Positions 54,143 through 64,000 are shown, numbered from the stretch's first letter. The stretch: DNA of 64,000 nucleotides from Nostoc sp. T09 (GCF_002154695.1 NZ_MTAV01000034.1:1-64000), one strand, 5' to 3'. Made by a program: numbers and translations. The notes: generated by a model not told the origin, from the letters alone.

Positions 54143-57100
54143 TTATCTTACTGCTACAGATCGTGCCATTTCCTCCTCAATCTTGGGCGTTGATTCTGCA
54201 TCTACTTTGTCCAAGCAATTCCGCAATTTTTCCGCAACTACTTGTATATGGGGTTCATGCATGACAGTGGTGTGAACACCAGGAACGTAATGAAGTTCCA
54301 CACCACCAGCAACTAGCTTACCCCAGCCCCACTCTGGGTCAGTATCTAACCCTAAATTTTGATCCCTAGTTCGCAAGAGAGTCAATTGACCAGGATAGAT
54401 TGATGGTACATAGTTCTTACGAGCTTGATCGTTAGCCAAAGCTACATCCAAAAGTCGCAGTTCTGCAAGTGAGCGTTTAATATAACGCAGGTAAAACCTA
54501 TTTAAACTGCTCGCTTTTCCTGTCTCTAGATGCCAAGCTACTCTTGCCCATACATAATTTATTTGTTCTTTAAGATTCAGACTCAAAAGGTTACGTACAT
54601 GGAGAAACAGAGAATTACCTGAGTTTGCAGTTGGTTTAGCATAACCGGGAGCTGACATATCAAATATAGCCAGCAGAGCAATCTTTTCACCCTGTGCTTG
54701 TAGTTGTTGGGCAATTTCAAAAGTTATGATACCGCCTAAAGAATAGCCACCGAGATAATAGGGTCCATGAGGTTGAATCTTGCGAATTTCTTGAATGTAA
54801 TTAGCGGCCATTTCGGTTAAGGAAGTTACAGGTGCTTGTTGCGGATTAAGCCCCTGTGCTTGGAGACCATAAACTGGTTGTTCTGGGTCCAAACAACCCG
54901 CCAAATCTCGATAGAAGAGAACATTACCCCAAATTGCATGAGTTAAGAATAAAGGTGGTTTAGAACCACTAGGTTTAATTGCTACCAGCGATGACCAAGA
55001 ATCAGATAATTCTTCCAGTTTCTGCTCTTCGCCTGGGCTAATTATTTGAGCTAAAGCTTCAATAGTTGCTGACTGGAAAAGACTCGCTAAAGGCAAATGT
55101 TTACCAAATGTCTGTTCAATTTGCCAAAACAGTTTAACTGCTAGTAGCGAATGTCCGCCTAGCTCAAAGAAATTATCTCTAACGCCAATAGACTCCACAC
55201 CTAAAACTTGTTGCCAAATTTGCACAAGCTGACGTTCTACTTGATTGCGAGGCGCAACAAAGGTGGCTTCTGGTTCTTGTCTAGATAATTCTGGTACTGG
55301 GAGAGCACGGCGGTCTACTTTACCGTTCGGGGTCAGAGGTAAAGTGTCTAGTAAGACAAAAGCTGAAGGGATCGTGTACTGTGGTAACTTGCTGGAGAGG
55401 AAGCGCCGCACGTCGCTAATGCTAGGTGCTGCATCCTTTGCGGTAATATAAGCCACTAAGCGTTTGTCACCTGGAATATCTTCACGGGCAATGACTACAG
55501 CTTGGAATATATCTGAATGTTGAGTTAATACGCTCTCAATTTCCCCAGGTTCAATACGTATCCCGCGGAGCTTGATTTGATGATCTTGACGACCGAGAAT
55601 TTCTAGTAAGCCATCTGGACGATAGCGGCCGCGATCGCCTGTATAGTAAAGCCAGTCTTGTTCGTCATTACCAAAGGGATTTTGGACAAACCGAGCCAGG
55701 TTTTCTGCGGTAGCGTTGATGTATCCCTTACTGCGGAATGGCGTCCGAATCACAATTTCGCCCAACTCACCAATGCCACAAAGTTGATTACGGGTTGTAA
55801 ACACTAGTGCTTGGGTTTGGGGTAGCGGTAATCCGATGGGCTGCACTCCTGATGTTGGTTCCTCAGGCACTCGGTAAGAACACTTGGCTAGAGTTGTTTC
55901 TGTTGGCCCATAAAGATTGACAATTTCCCCTGATGCTGGGAATGCTTTGCGCCATTGCTGTACAAGTGTCTGTTTGAGTGGTTCTCCCGCAAAGAACAAC
56001 CAGCGTAAGTTTTGCAACGAGACATCCGCTGGGACATTCACTAACCACGATTGGGCTAGAGAAGGCACTGTATGCAGTACAGAAATTTGCTCTTGTTCCA
56101 GGTAACGCAGAATTCTTACGGGGTCTAGGTTATCCCCTGGTTCTGGCAAACACAAGGTGGCACCACTAGTTAGAGGTAAGAAGATATCTCTGAGGACAAC
56201 ATCAAAGGAAAGTCCGGTTAATTGCGCAACTCGGTCTTGCTGTCCAATGTTAAAGGTCTGCCGTTGCCAAGTGAGAAAATGTGCCAGTCCTTTATGACAC
56301 CCCAACACACCTTTGGGAATACCTGTGGTACCAGAGGTAAAGAAGATATAAGCGGCATCATCTGCTTGGATTTGTGGTAGTTCAATAATTTGATTTTCAT
56401 CTTGCGTTAGATTTATGACTGCTCCCGTCTGTGAATCCACGCAGATAAGAGTGAGAGATTGCCATAGCTCGTTAGCTTCTGGATACTCACCATCGATATA
56501 GATGAGATATTTCGCTTTCGCCGTTTGTAGCATGAGTTCTTGGCGATAGCTGGGCAGTTGCGGATCGATAGTTAAAAGCACACCACCACTCAAGAGGACG
56601 CCAATTGTACTGGCAATCAGCCCAAAGCTCTTTGTTCCAAAGACGGCGACAACATCGCCTGGCTTGACTCCAGTTGATAACATTGCTCTGGCGATAGTTG
56701 TAGCGCGATCGCCTAATTCTTGATAACTCCAATTGCTAGAGCCTTGACGCAGCGCTGTCTGTTGTGGATTTCTATCTACCCAAGAAGTAAATAGTGCTGT
56801 GACTAATTCGTAATCTGGCTGTGGCAAGATTGCACTTGGTTGTGGCAGCAAAGATTGCGATGCTGGTGTCACCAAAGAATAGGAACTGATTGGCTGCTGG
56901 GGAACTGCAACTATCTGACTCAGTAAATGCTGGAATTGCTGCAACATTTCCTGCATCCTTTCGGCATTAAACAGGTCAGCATTGTAAACTAATTGCAATT
57001 GAATTCCCTGTTGTTGTTCGAGGACATACAGAGTTAAGTCAAACTTGGAAGGAGCTTCCACTAAGGAAAGAGGTTCAACAGCCAGCCCCGGAAGTTCTAG

Positions 57101-60100
57101 ATGCATATCCCCCAAGTTGAGCATATTAAACCAAACTTGGAATAGAGGGTTGCGGCTGGTATCCCGTTCTACATGCAGTTCTTCTACTAGTTTCTCAAAG
57201 GGCATATCTTGGTGCGCATAAGCTCCTAATGCCACTTCTCGGACTTGAGCTAGTAGGTCAGCAAAACTAGGGTCTTCAGCAAATTTAGTCCGCAAGACAA
57301 CTGTATTGATAAAAAATCCAATTAGCTGTTCAATTTCCGCACGGTTGCGACCGGCAATTGGCGAACCGATGAGAATGTCTTCTTGTCCGGTGTAGCGATG
57401 CAGTAGAGTGCCAAAAGCTGCCAATAGGGTCATGAACAAAGTTACACCTTGTTGACGCGACAGGGTGGTGAGCGATGCACTCAGAGTTGAGGATAAACTC
57501 AATGCTTGACTCGCCCCACGATAAGTTTGAATTGGGGAGCGAGGTCGGTCGGCGGGTAATTCTAAGACAGTGGGCGCACCTGCTAGTTGATTTTTCCAGT
57601 AGTCTAGTTCTGTTTCCAGCAGCGTCCCAGATAAATATTGACGTTGCCAAACAGCAAAATCGGCATATTGGATCGGTAGAGGCGTGAGAGGAGAAGGTTT
57701 ACCTTGCAACAATGCTTCGTAGACTGCTGCTAACTGCTGCCAAAAAATGCCTGTAGACCAACCATCAGAGGCGAGATGATGCATGGCTAGCATCAATATC
57801 TGCTCCTGAGTGTCAATTTGTACCAAGGTAGCGCGCACCATTAAGTCTGATGCCAAGTTGAAGGGTCGTTGTGCCTCTTGATTGAGGATTTGTTCTATTG
57901 GCTGGGGATGCGATCGCAAGTCAATCATCTTGAGTTCGACTGGCCGGGGTGGGTTAATTACCTGGATAGGACTACCATCATCCCCAGGAATAAAAGTAGT
58001 TCTGAGGGCTTCGTGCTGGGCAACTACTGCATCTAAAGATTGTTGCAAGATCCCAACGTTTAGTTGACCTTGCAAGCGCTGGGCATCAGTAATGATATAC
58101 GCCGAACTATTTGGTTCTAGTTGCTCTAAAAACCAGACTCGTTGTTGCGCAAAGGATAGGGGAATTGATTCGCGGTTTGTGAGTTGGGGAATAGATTGGT
58201 GGTTGAGATCATCAGCTGTTTGCAACTGTGCGATCGCCTGGGCAAAGTTGGCAATGGTAGGATTAGCAAACAGCGATCGCAGTGATATTTCTACATTCAG
58301 GGCTTGACGTAGCCGCGAAATTACTTGAGTTGCTAGTAGTGAATGTCCCCCTAACTCAAAGAAGTTATCATCAATCCCTACTCTTTCCAAACCAAGGACT
58401 TGCGCCCAAGCTGTCGCTAATATCTCTTCTGTCGGATTCCGAGGCGCAACAAAGTTAGCCGAACTACTTACACTTGATGCGTCTGGTATAGGTAAAGCAC
58501 GCCGATCTACTTTTCCGTTAGAAGTTAATGGCAAGGCTTCCAGCATCACAAAAGCCGCAGGTATCATGTACTCAGGCAGCTTTTCTTTGAGGAAACGACG
58601 CAGTTCTTTAATCGTAATTGTTGAAGTCTTGGGGACGATATATGCTACTAAGCGCTTATCTCCAGGCACATCTTCCCGGACAATCACCACTGTCTGTTGG
58701 ACTGTGGGATGTTGATTGAGTACGGCTTCTATTTCTCCTAGCTCAATTCGGAAGCCACGAATTTTCACCTGATGATCGATGCGACCGAGGTATTCCAAGT
58801 CTCCATTCGGTAGATATCTGGCTAAATCCCCAGTTTTATAAAGCCTTGTCTGGGAGTCATCGCTAAAAGGGTTGGCAACAAAAGCTTTTGCCGTCAAGTC
58901 AGGACGGTTAAGATAACCACGAGCTAAACCCGCACCTCCCACATACATTTCCCCAGGAACCCCAATCGGTAGTAATTGCCTGTGTTGATCCAAGACATAC
59001 ACCTGCAAGTCAGGAATTGGACAACCAATTACACTACCTGCTCCCTGAATTAAATCGGCTGCTGCGATCGGGCGATAGGTAACATGAACGGTAGTTTCTG
59101 TAATCCCGTACATATTCACTAACTTGGGAGACTCATCTCCATGACGAGTGAACCAAGGCTTTAAGCTTTGTAGTTCTAATGCTTCTCCACCAAAGATCAC
59201 CCAACGCAGAGCCAATTCTCCAGGAGCAGCGATTGTCTGTTCTGTGCGGATTAATTGTTGGAAAGCTGAAGGAGTTTGATTGAGAACCGTAACTTTTTCT
59301 TGAAAGAGTAATTCATAGAAGGCTTCGGGAGAACGGCTCACCAAATAAGGCACGACAACTAACCGTCCGCCGTAAATTAAAGCACCCCAAATTTCCCACA
59401 CAGAAAAGTCAAAGGCAAAGGAGTGAAACAGCGTCCACACATCTTCTTGGTTGAAGTGATACCAATGTTCGGTGGCGTTAAATAAACGGACAACATTGGA
59501 GTGATTAATTAAGACACCTTTGGGCTTACCTGTAGAGCCAGAAGTATAAATTATGTAGGCTAGGTTTTCAGATGTTACTGAGCTTGTCGGGTTTTCTGAA
59601 CTGTATGTGGCGAGGATTTCTTGATCGCTATCAATGCACAAAACTTGCGCCTGATTTTGCGGTAGATGATTTAATAATCGCTCTTGTGTTAGCAATACTG
59701 AAACTTGAGCATCCTCTAATATGAATGCGAGGCGCTCAACTGGATAATTGGGGTCAAGAGGGACATAGGCTCCACCTGCCTTGAGAATACCCAACAATCC
59801 TACGATCATTTCTAGAGAGCGTTCTACACAGATACCAACGAGGACATCAGGTCCCACACCTAAATTCTGTAGGTAATGTGCTAATTGATTGGCTTTGATA
59901 TTTAACTCGCGGTAGGTTAACTGTTGATTGTCAAACACCACCGCTACAGCGTCAGGTGCAAGCTCTACTTGTGCCTCAAACAACTTATGGATACAGCTAT
60001 CCTGGGGAGAATCTACCTGAATATGTTGCCACTGACTGAGCAACTGCTGTTGTTCATCTATGGTGAGTAGAGGTAATTGGGAAATTTGCTGGCTAGGATG

Positions 60101-61312
60101 AGCCACAATACCCTCTAATAAATTTTGGAAATGCCCTGCGATTCGGGTAATTGTGGCAGCATCAAACAAATCAGTATTATATTCCCAGATGCCAAGGAAT
60201 GTTTCATTCTGCTGCTTTACTGTCAAACTCAAATCTAATTTTGTGAACCCGAGTTCTAAGTCTAGGGGAGTTGCTGTTACACCTGGCAGTTGTGATATTT
60301 GTTGATGCTGCTCCTGAAAGTTAAACATCACCTGGAATAGGGGATGATAACTTGGAGAAGATTCTAGTTTCAGTTCTTCTAAGAGTTTCTCGAATGGTAA
60401 ATTTTGGTGAGCATGGGCATCCAATACTACTGAACGAACTCGATCTAGCAATTCTAAAAAGCTGAGATTACCTGACAGATGGGTGCGGAAGAGCAAGGTA
60501 TTGATCGATTCCATGTGATGGCGTCCGGTGGACGAACCAACTAAGATATCTTCATGACCGCTATATCGGTATAGTAAAGTTTGGTATGCTGCCAGTAAAA
60601 CCATGAATAAGGTAACTTTTTCCCGATCGCAGAGATTTTGCAGCGATTTAGTTAATTCTTGGGGTAGCACCATCAACTCCCTCGCACCTTGGTAGGTTTG
60701 GACTGGTGGACGAGGGCGATCGCTCGGTAATTCCAGTACTGGCGCAGCACCTGCAAGCTGCTGTTTCCAATAATTTAATTGATCTTCTAGTTGCTTATTG
60801 GGTAGTAATTGGTCTTGCCAAACAGTATAGTCAGCATACTGAATAGACAATTGAGACAATGGGTTAAGCTTGCCTTCTAGAAAAGCTTGATATAGATCTG
60901 CTAACTCTTCCCAAAGAATATCCATTGACAAGGAGGCCTTGTGATGCGCAACCAACAGCAAGATTTGCTCTTGTGGAGCTAGCTGCAACAAACAAGCTCG
61001 CAACATCAAATCTGATGCTAAGTCAAAGAAACGTTGGCTTTGCTGTTGCAACAGTTGTTGTACTTGTGCCTCAGATTCAGTTTCTGGATACTTCTGCAAG
61101 TCGATCGCTATCAGTTCTACTGACTGTCCATCTTCGGAACTGAAACGCGATCGCAGTGTTTGATGATGAGATGCGATCGTATTTAAAGCCTGTTGCAGAA
61201 TATCTATTTTTAAGTCGCCTCTTAAGCGGACTGCCAAATGAACGTTATCGTAAGAATTATCTAGCTCTAGTATATTATTGCTGTTTACGAAATTTAATTT
61301 CATATGTTGCAC
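54143..61312 (-). CDS. Two-module non-ribosomal peptide synthetase with thioesterase
   Basis: A 2389-residue megasynthase with domains C1 (about 15-435), A1 (440-935), PCP1 (960-1030, GGHSL), C2 (1055-1480), A2 (1520-1995), PCP2 (2025-2095, GGHSL) and TE (2120-2360, GYSLGG). C2 has intact HHLASDG; C1 has HHKASLS, lacking the DG of HHxxxDG. Reading pocket residues by eye, A1 is D-F-W-N-I-G-M-V-H plus Lys, the known threonine code. A2 is about D-V-R-H-F-A-L-L-A (from SFDVVLRDIF, LHTVPS, FFAGEP, YGPTETTLA), which I cannot assign. Start is GTG 61312 or ATG 61303. No tailoring, export or phosphopantetheinyl transferase gene is adjacent. Predicted product: a small Thr-X peptide, or Thr-X joined to an acyl group, released by the TE. 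Confidence 0.95.
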   Translation of the reverse strand: MQHMKLNFVNSNNILELDNSYDNVHLAVRLRGDLKIDILQQALNTIASHHQTLRSRFSSEDGQSVELIAIDLQKYPETESEAQVQQLLQQQSQRFFDLASDLMLRACLLQLAPQEQILLLVAHHKASLSMDILWEELADLYQAFLEGKLNPLSQLSIQYADYTVWQDQLLPNKQLEDQLNYWKQQLAGAAPVLELPSDRPRPPVQTYQGARELMVLPQELTKSLQNLCDREKVTLFMVLLAAYQTLLYRYSGHEDILVGSSTGRHHMESINTLLFRTHLSGNLSFLELLDRVRSVVLDAHAHQNLPFEKLLEELKLESSPSYHPLFQVMFNFQEQHQQISQLPGVTATPLDLELGFTKLDLSLTVKQQNETFLGIWEYNTDLFDAATITRIAGHFQNLLEGIVAHPSQQISQLPLLTIDEQQQLLSQWQHIQVDSPQDSCIHKLFEAQVELAPDAVAVVFDNQQLTYRELNIKANQLAHYLQNLGVGPDVLVGICVERSLEMIVGLLGILKAGGAYVPLDPNYPVERLAFILEDAQVSVLLTQERLLNHLPQNQAQVLCIDSDQEILATYSSENPTSSVTSENLAYIIYTSGSTGKPKGVLINHSNVVRLFNATEHWYHFNQEDVWTLFHSFAFDFSVWEIWGALIYGGRLVVVPYLVSRSPEAFYELLFQEKVTVLNQTPSAFQQLIRTEQTIAAPGELALRWVIFGGEALELQSLKPWFTRHGDESPKLVNMYGITETTVHVTYRPIAAADLIQGAGSVIGCPIPDLQVYVLDQHRQLLPIGVPGEMYVGGAGLARGYLNRPDLTAKAFVANPFSDDSQTRLYKTGDLARYLPNGDLEYLGRIDHQVKIRGFRIELGEIEAVLNQHPTVQQTVVIVREDVPGDKRLVAYIVPKTSTITIKELRRFLKEKLPEYMIPAAFVMLEALPLTSNGKVDRRALPIPDASSVSSSANFVAPRNPTEEILATAWAQVLGLERVGIDDNFFELGGHSLLATQVISRLRQALNVEISLRSLFANPTIANFAQAIAQLQTADDLNHQSIPQLTNRESIPLSFAQQRVWFLEQLEPNSSAYIITDAQRLQGQLNVGILQQSLDAVVAQHEALRTTFIPGDDGSPIQVINPPRPVELKMIDLRSHPQPIEQILNQEAQRPFNLASDLMVRATLVQIDTQEQILMLAMHHLASDGWSTGIFWQQLAAVYEALLQGKPSPLTPLPIQYADFAVWQRQYLSGTLLETELDYWKNQLAGAPTVLELPADRPRSPIQTYRGASQALSLSSTLSASLTTLSRQQGVTLFMTLLAAFGTLLHRYTGQEDILIGSPIAGRNRAEIEQLIGFFINTVVLRTKFAEDPSFADLLAQVREVALGAYAHQDMPFEKLVEELHVERDTSRNPLFQVWFNMLNLGDMHLELPGLAVEPLSLVEAPSKFDLTLYVLEQQQGIQLQLVYNADLFNAERMQEMLQQFQHLLSQIVAVPQQPISSYSLVTPASQSLLPQPSAILPQPDYELVTALFTSWVDRNPQQTALRQGSSNWSYQELGDRATTIARAMLSTGVKPGDVVAVFGTKSFGLIASTIGVLLSGGVLLTIDPQLPSYRQELMLQTAKAKYLIYIDGEYPEANELWQSLTLICVDSQTGAVINLTQDENQIIELPQIQADDAAYIFFTSGTTGIPKGVLGCHKGLAHFLTWQRQTFNIGQQDRVAQLTGLSFDVVLRDIFLPLTSGATLCLPEPGDNLDPVRILRYLEQEQISVLHTVPSLAQSWLVNVPADVSLQNLRWLFFAGEPLKQTLVQQWRKAFPASGEIVNLYGPTETTLAKCSYRVPEEPTSGVQPIGLPLPQTQALVFTTRNQLCGIGELGEIVIRTPFRSKGYINATAENLARFVQNPFGNDEQDWLYYTGDRGRYRPDGLLEILGRQDHQIKLRGIRIEPGEIESVLTQHSDIFQAVVIAREDIPGDKRLVAYITAKDAAPSISDVRRFLSSKLPQYTIPSAFVLLDTLPLTPNGKVDRRALPVPELSRQEPEATFVAPRNQVERQLVQIWQQVLGVESIGVRDNFFELGGHSLLAVKLFWQIEQTFGKHLPLASLFQSATIEALAQIISPGEEQKLEELSDSWSSLVAIKPSGSKPPLFLTHAIWGNVLFYRDLAGCLDPEQPVYGLQAQGLNPQQAPVTSLTEMAANYIQEIRKIQPHGPYYLGGYSLGGIITFEIAQQLQAQGEKIALLAIFDMSAPGYAKPTANSGNSLFLHVRNLLSLNLKEQINYVWARVAWHLETGKASSLNRFYLRYIKRSLAELRLLDVALANDQARKNYVPSIYPGQLTLLRTRDQNLGLDTDPEWGWGKLVAGGVELHYVPGVHTTVMHEPHIQVVAEKLRNCLDKVDAESTPKIEEEMARSVAVR

Positions 61313-62222
61313 CCATGTCAGCTATTTTTCTATTTTTATACTTTTATTCCAAAAAAGTAAATTAACTAATCAATTTCTCAATTGTTAGAAATTAAGGTAT
61401 TATTTTATATTTTTTGGCTAGTTACATTGGAGTAAAAAAATATCTTTTGCTTGAGATATTTATACTAAAAGAAATCATTATAACTTATAAGTATCTTAAA
61501 AATATGAGGTACTGAACCCCACTCATCCCTACTATAGGCATCCGATTTTATTCTTGAAAAAATATAAGTATCTGTTGGGAAATCCCTCCGGGTTGGGCAG
61601 TCCACAAGGCGACAGAGGCACATGTGTGGCTGCATTCACCGCGCATGAGGGTGGCTACCCTACGTATATTTCAAAAATGCCAGTATGAATCATCTAGCAG
61701 CAATGCTTGAGTCTGCTTGTAGTTTTATAAATTTTTAAGGAATATAATCTTTAAAAACACTGGATTTTTGCTATTACTTGACAAGCAAATTCATAATTTT
61801 GGAGATTTCCAAAATACTAATTTCTAATTGTTATATAAATATTCAAACATTATTTATTGAGAATCTGCAATAAGTATCATCTCCTACAAAATAGAGTTGA
61901 ATGAGAACGATCTTATGACCTTTACTTAATATTTTGGTTCTAACTAAAGGAATATTCTTTATTAATAGAGATAATATTGTAGCCTGTATCGATACATACA
62001 GCCTTCAATAAGCAAATTAATCAAAACCATTAGTAATAAATATTACATTGATTGTCCAATAGACTAAAACAACAAACAGTGGCAAATTATTACAGGATTC
62101 TAACCGTTGGCAATTACCACATTTAGAACTATGCGATCACTCTTGCAATAAAAACTTGCCCAACAAATTTTGGTGGTCATAGTGTAATTATTTAGAGCAG
62201 TCAAGTTAATTGCTGTTTAATA
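61313..62222. other. Upstream region of the NRPS gene
   Basis: About 910 bases, strongly AT-rich, no gene. A GC-rich repeat at about 61575-61680 includes GAGGGTGGCTACCCTACGTA, related to the other GTAGGG/CCCTAC repeats. The NRPS promoter should lie here. I found no convincing Fur- or NtcA-type site. Confidence 0.55.
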
Positions 62223-62444
62223 CTACCCTTGTAACTCCAGCGAAGAAATCTCCTCAGGATTTCCAATCAGATGCCAAAAAAGTGCAATCTCGCCAACACT
62301 ATTGGCGATCATGTCCAATTCTTCTGGTGTTGCGTCGTTGTCCATTTTTGCTAAGAAGTTTTTGGCAGCAAGGATAGTGTTTTGACGTATCAATGTTTTT
62401 TGTTGTGATTGTCCAGCCATTTTTTCGACTTTAGAGCAATACAT
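62223..62444 (-). CDS. Small acidic helical protein, hypothetical
   Basis: A 73-residue protein, or 65 residues if it begins at the methionine at 62420 (MAGQSQQKTLIRQN). It is predicted all-helical, with an acidic second half (DNDATPEELDMIANSVGEIA, then LIGNPEEISSLELQG). No domain is recognised and no clear ribosome-binding site separates the two starts. The composition looks like a real protein rather than a chance frame. Confidence 0.5.
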   Translation of the reverse strand: MYCSKVEKMAGQSQQKTLIRQNTILAAKNFLAKMDNDATPEELDMIANSVGEIALFWHLIGNPEEISSLELQG

Positions 62445-62836
62445 CTATATTTGGTTTCTAGAATGACAAAAACGGTTTTTAAGTACATCAATCCCAAGAA
62501 TAGTATCTATAGATTTCAGCCTTTTGAATTTCAGTAATACTCCTAATAAATAGTCTCAACGTCTTTCAAGATAAGCGATCGCGTAGTTCCATTTCAAGTA
62601 GTCAAAGGAAGAATTGCTTTGAGCACAAAGTTAGAGCTTTTTGGCTCTACCGATGGGGAGATGTATTTATTCCCAAAGCCTTGATGATGTGAGGGAAGGG
62701 TAGAAGCAGATTTCGAGCACGCTATCAACTTCCTTTACGTAAGACATCCAGTTGAGTGCGATCGCTAAATTTTTTATGCTGAATCGCTGCAATTCTGGGC
62801 TACAAGCTACAGCTTTATCAAAGGAGAACATTGATT
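62445..62836. other. Intergenic region upstream of the DUF4142 gene
   Basis: About 390 bases between divergent genes, with two GCGATCGC sites (near 62575 and 62758). A 66-codon frame at 62752-62952 overlaps the DUF4142 gene in another phase and is not believed. No operator was recognised. Confidence 0.55.
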
Positions 62837-63469
62837 ATGCTCAACCATACAATACTGTCTGCCAGTTTGTTAGCGATCGCCTTATCTCTAGCGACTGGTT
62901 ATTCATCAACTGCTCAACAAGGCCAAAATACATCTCAAGTTCCATCTGCTAAAGTTGAGCCTGTGCAAACGGCTGAAAGTCCTTCGCCAAATCCGTCCGA
63001 GCAACCTACCCTCAGTTCTGCCGATCAACAGTTTGTTACTGAAGCTGCTCAAGGTGGTTTAGCAGAAGTCCAACTAGGACAACTGGCATCACAACGTGGA
63101 GCTAGCAATGCAGTAAAACAGTTTGGACAGCGTATGGTTCAAGATCATAGCCAAGCAAACAATCAACTTCAACAGTTAGCGACTCAAAAAGGTATGACGC
63201 TGCCAACTGGTATCGGCAACGAGCGTGAGAAAGTCAGGCAACAGTTATCCAAGCTTTCTGGTACTAGCTTTGATCGCCAATACATGAATCACATGGTTCA
63301 AGATCGTGTCAAGGATGTGTCCTTATATCAACGCCAAGCTCAGCAAGGGCAAAATCCAGACCTCAAAGCATTTGCAGCACAAACGCTGCCAATCCTGCAA
63401 CAACATCTGCAACAGGCTCGCTCTATTGCAAATCCCACGACTTCCTCCAAGCAGTACTCGATAAGTTAA
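62837..63469 (+). CDS. DUF4142-family exported protein
   Basis: About 210 residues from ATG 62837 (AAGGAG at 62821-62826 gives good spacing; the TTG at 62831 is too near). A signal peptide (LNHTILSASLLAIALSLATG) is followed by a Ser/Pro/Gln-rich linker and the DUF4142 four-helix, ferritin-like domain at about residues 60-195 (QQFVTEAAQGGLAEVQLGQL; FGQRMVQDHSQANNQLQQLA; ILQQHLQQARS). The family is periplasmic and often stress-linked, but its biochemical role is not established. Confidence 0.9.
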   Translation: MLNHTILSASLLAIALSLATGYSSTAQQGQNTSQVPSAKVEPVQTAESPSPNPSEQPTLSSADQQFVTEAAQGGLAEVQLGQLASQRGASNAVKQFGQRMVQDHSQANNQLQQLATQKGMTLPTGIGNEREKVRQQLSKLSGTSFDRQYMNHMVQDRVKDVSLYQRQAQQGQNPDLKAFAAQTLPILQQHLQQARSIANPTTSSKQYSIS

Positions 63470-63673
63470 AAATATTTTACTTATACGGAAGTTGGGTATT
63501 TCTTAACCCCAAAATAGCAGTAAGATTGGAGATACGTTCGTGACTTACCTATTCAGCTAAATACCTAGTTTTCCGAACTCACTAAATCTTCATCTACTTG
63601 AAGTGCAGTTCATTTTTTACAAGAATTGTAGTGGGAATACTAAAGTAAATTGGGTTGAGTAAGGTAGTTATTT

Positions 63674-64000
63674 ATGAGTCAAAAATCTCCTATCTCCAAG
63701 ACTTGTGCTTGTCGCAAAGTTGCACGCTGCCGGACTGGGGAAGCAGGCAGACTCTTTCTTTGGTTTCCTGTTCCCCATACTCTAAAGAAAGTAACTTCCT
63801 ATCTACAACAGTTCGCTCTTGCGTATGAATTAATGCACGAGCGACCAGGTTTGAGTTTGGATTGTGGACCCGGACAAGCCCAAGAAATTGCCCGTAACCT
63901 AGCCCAAATACTTGCACCAAGAGAACTAAAAGAAACACAAGTCCTTTTTATTCGCGGCGCTATCCAACCTCAACTCCAAGATTTTAGTGATATCGCTTCA
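63674..64000 (+). CDS. 5' part of a gene cut by the window end
   Basis: An open frame begins at ATG 63674 (MSQKSPISKTCACRKVARCR) and runs 109 codons to the edge without a stop. Recognisable stretches include GRLFLWFPVPHTLKKVTSYL, LDCGPGQAQEIARNLAQILA and KETQVLFIRGAIQPQLQDFS. A cysteine cluster (C12, C14, C19) opens the protein. The sequence resembles the N-terminal region that precedes EAL (cyclic-di-GMP phosphodiesterase) domains in some cyanobacterial proteins, but the EAL domain itself would lie outside, so this is a weak call. Confidence 0.6.
   Translation, partial: MSQKSPISKTCACRKVARCRTGEAGRLFLWFPVPHTLKKVTSYLQQFALAYELMHERPGLSLDCGPGQAQEIARNLAQILAPRELKETQVLFIRGAIQPQLQDFSDIAS

Noticed and set aside
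55245-58307. Plus-strand open frames within the NRPS gene
   Set aside because: They are antisense shadows of strongly coding minus-strand sequence.
61840-61900. Fur box upstream of the NRPS gene (GAGAATCTGCAATAAGTATC)
   Set aside because: It only loosely resembles the Fur consensus and lies over 500 bases from the gene, so it does not justify a siderophore call.
1-64000. tRNA or rRNA genes
   Set aside because: I scanned for T-loop GGTTCRA motifs with matching acceptor stems and for rRNA signatures and found none convincing; a covariance search would settle it.

Overview
The window looks like chromosomal DNA of a filamentous, probably heterocyst-forming cyanobacterium (Nostoc/Calothrix/Tolypothrix type). 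The signs are very frequent GCGATCGC (HIP1) octamers, a Ycf66-family protein, XisH/XisI proteins, large PAS/GAF histidine kinases, eukaryote-type Ser/Thr kinases, pentapeptide repeats, a PEP-CTERM protein and many short intergenic repeats. The genus is inferred; no rRNA or other taxonomic marker lies here.

Layout. 0.6-15.8 kb: a DnaJ-like coiled-coil protein; then, all on the minus strand, a giant Ser/Thr kinase/ATPase/histidine kinase, a FecE-type ATPase, two histidine-kinase/response-regulator genes and a FecCD permease (the transporter halves are split by the signalling genes), then a J-domain/pentapeptide protein. 16.5-18.5 kb: a small zinc-ribbon membrane protein and a DAHP synthase gene preceded by two tandem attenuator-like leaders. 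19.6-27.2 kb: PEP-CTERM protein, small membrane protein, Ser/Thr kinase, xisH-xisI, gnd, ycf66-like gene and repeat arrays. 27.3-31.1 kb: a broken aspartyl-protease gene with its upstream partner, and ileS carrying an in-frame repeat insertion. 31.2-34.9 kb: a ParA gene, then a divergent pair encoding a nuclease-ParA fusion and a ParB-like protein. 35-38 kb: two glycosyltransferases. 39.3-42.4 kb: a DeoR regulator divergent from a transketolase-like enzyme. 42.8-49.6 kb: membrane protein, Uma2 nuclease, hydrolase, HugZ-like flavoprotein, Ser/Thr kinase with a small paralogous membrane protein, SDR-CIA30 protein and a secreted coiled-coil protein. 49.7-61.3 kb: a receiver-CHAT (caspase-like) protein, its GAF histidine kinase and a two-module NRPS with thioesterase. 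62.2-64 kb: a small protein, a DUF4142 protein and a gene cut by the window end.

The most striking signal is upstream of the DAHP synthase gene. Two short open frames encode MFNSKSYFYFWFKAVHRR and MIYFGSWFYGFYFWPRASSG. Each is followed by mutually exclusive antiterminator and terminator hairpins in the same layout, with the stop codon just downstream of the antiterminator 5' arm. This reads as two transcription attenuators in series sensing Phe, Tyr and Trp supply, controlling a DAHP synthase that has no recognisable allosteric domain. Other leads are the PD-(D/E)XK-ParA fusion, the receiver-CHAT protein with its kinase, and an NRPS whose first adenylation domain reads as threonine-specific and whose second has an unusual pocket. 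All calls come from reading the sequence; no database search or RNA folding was run.
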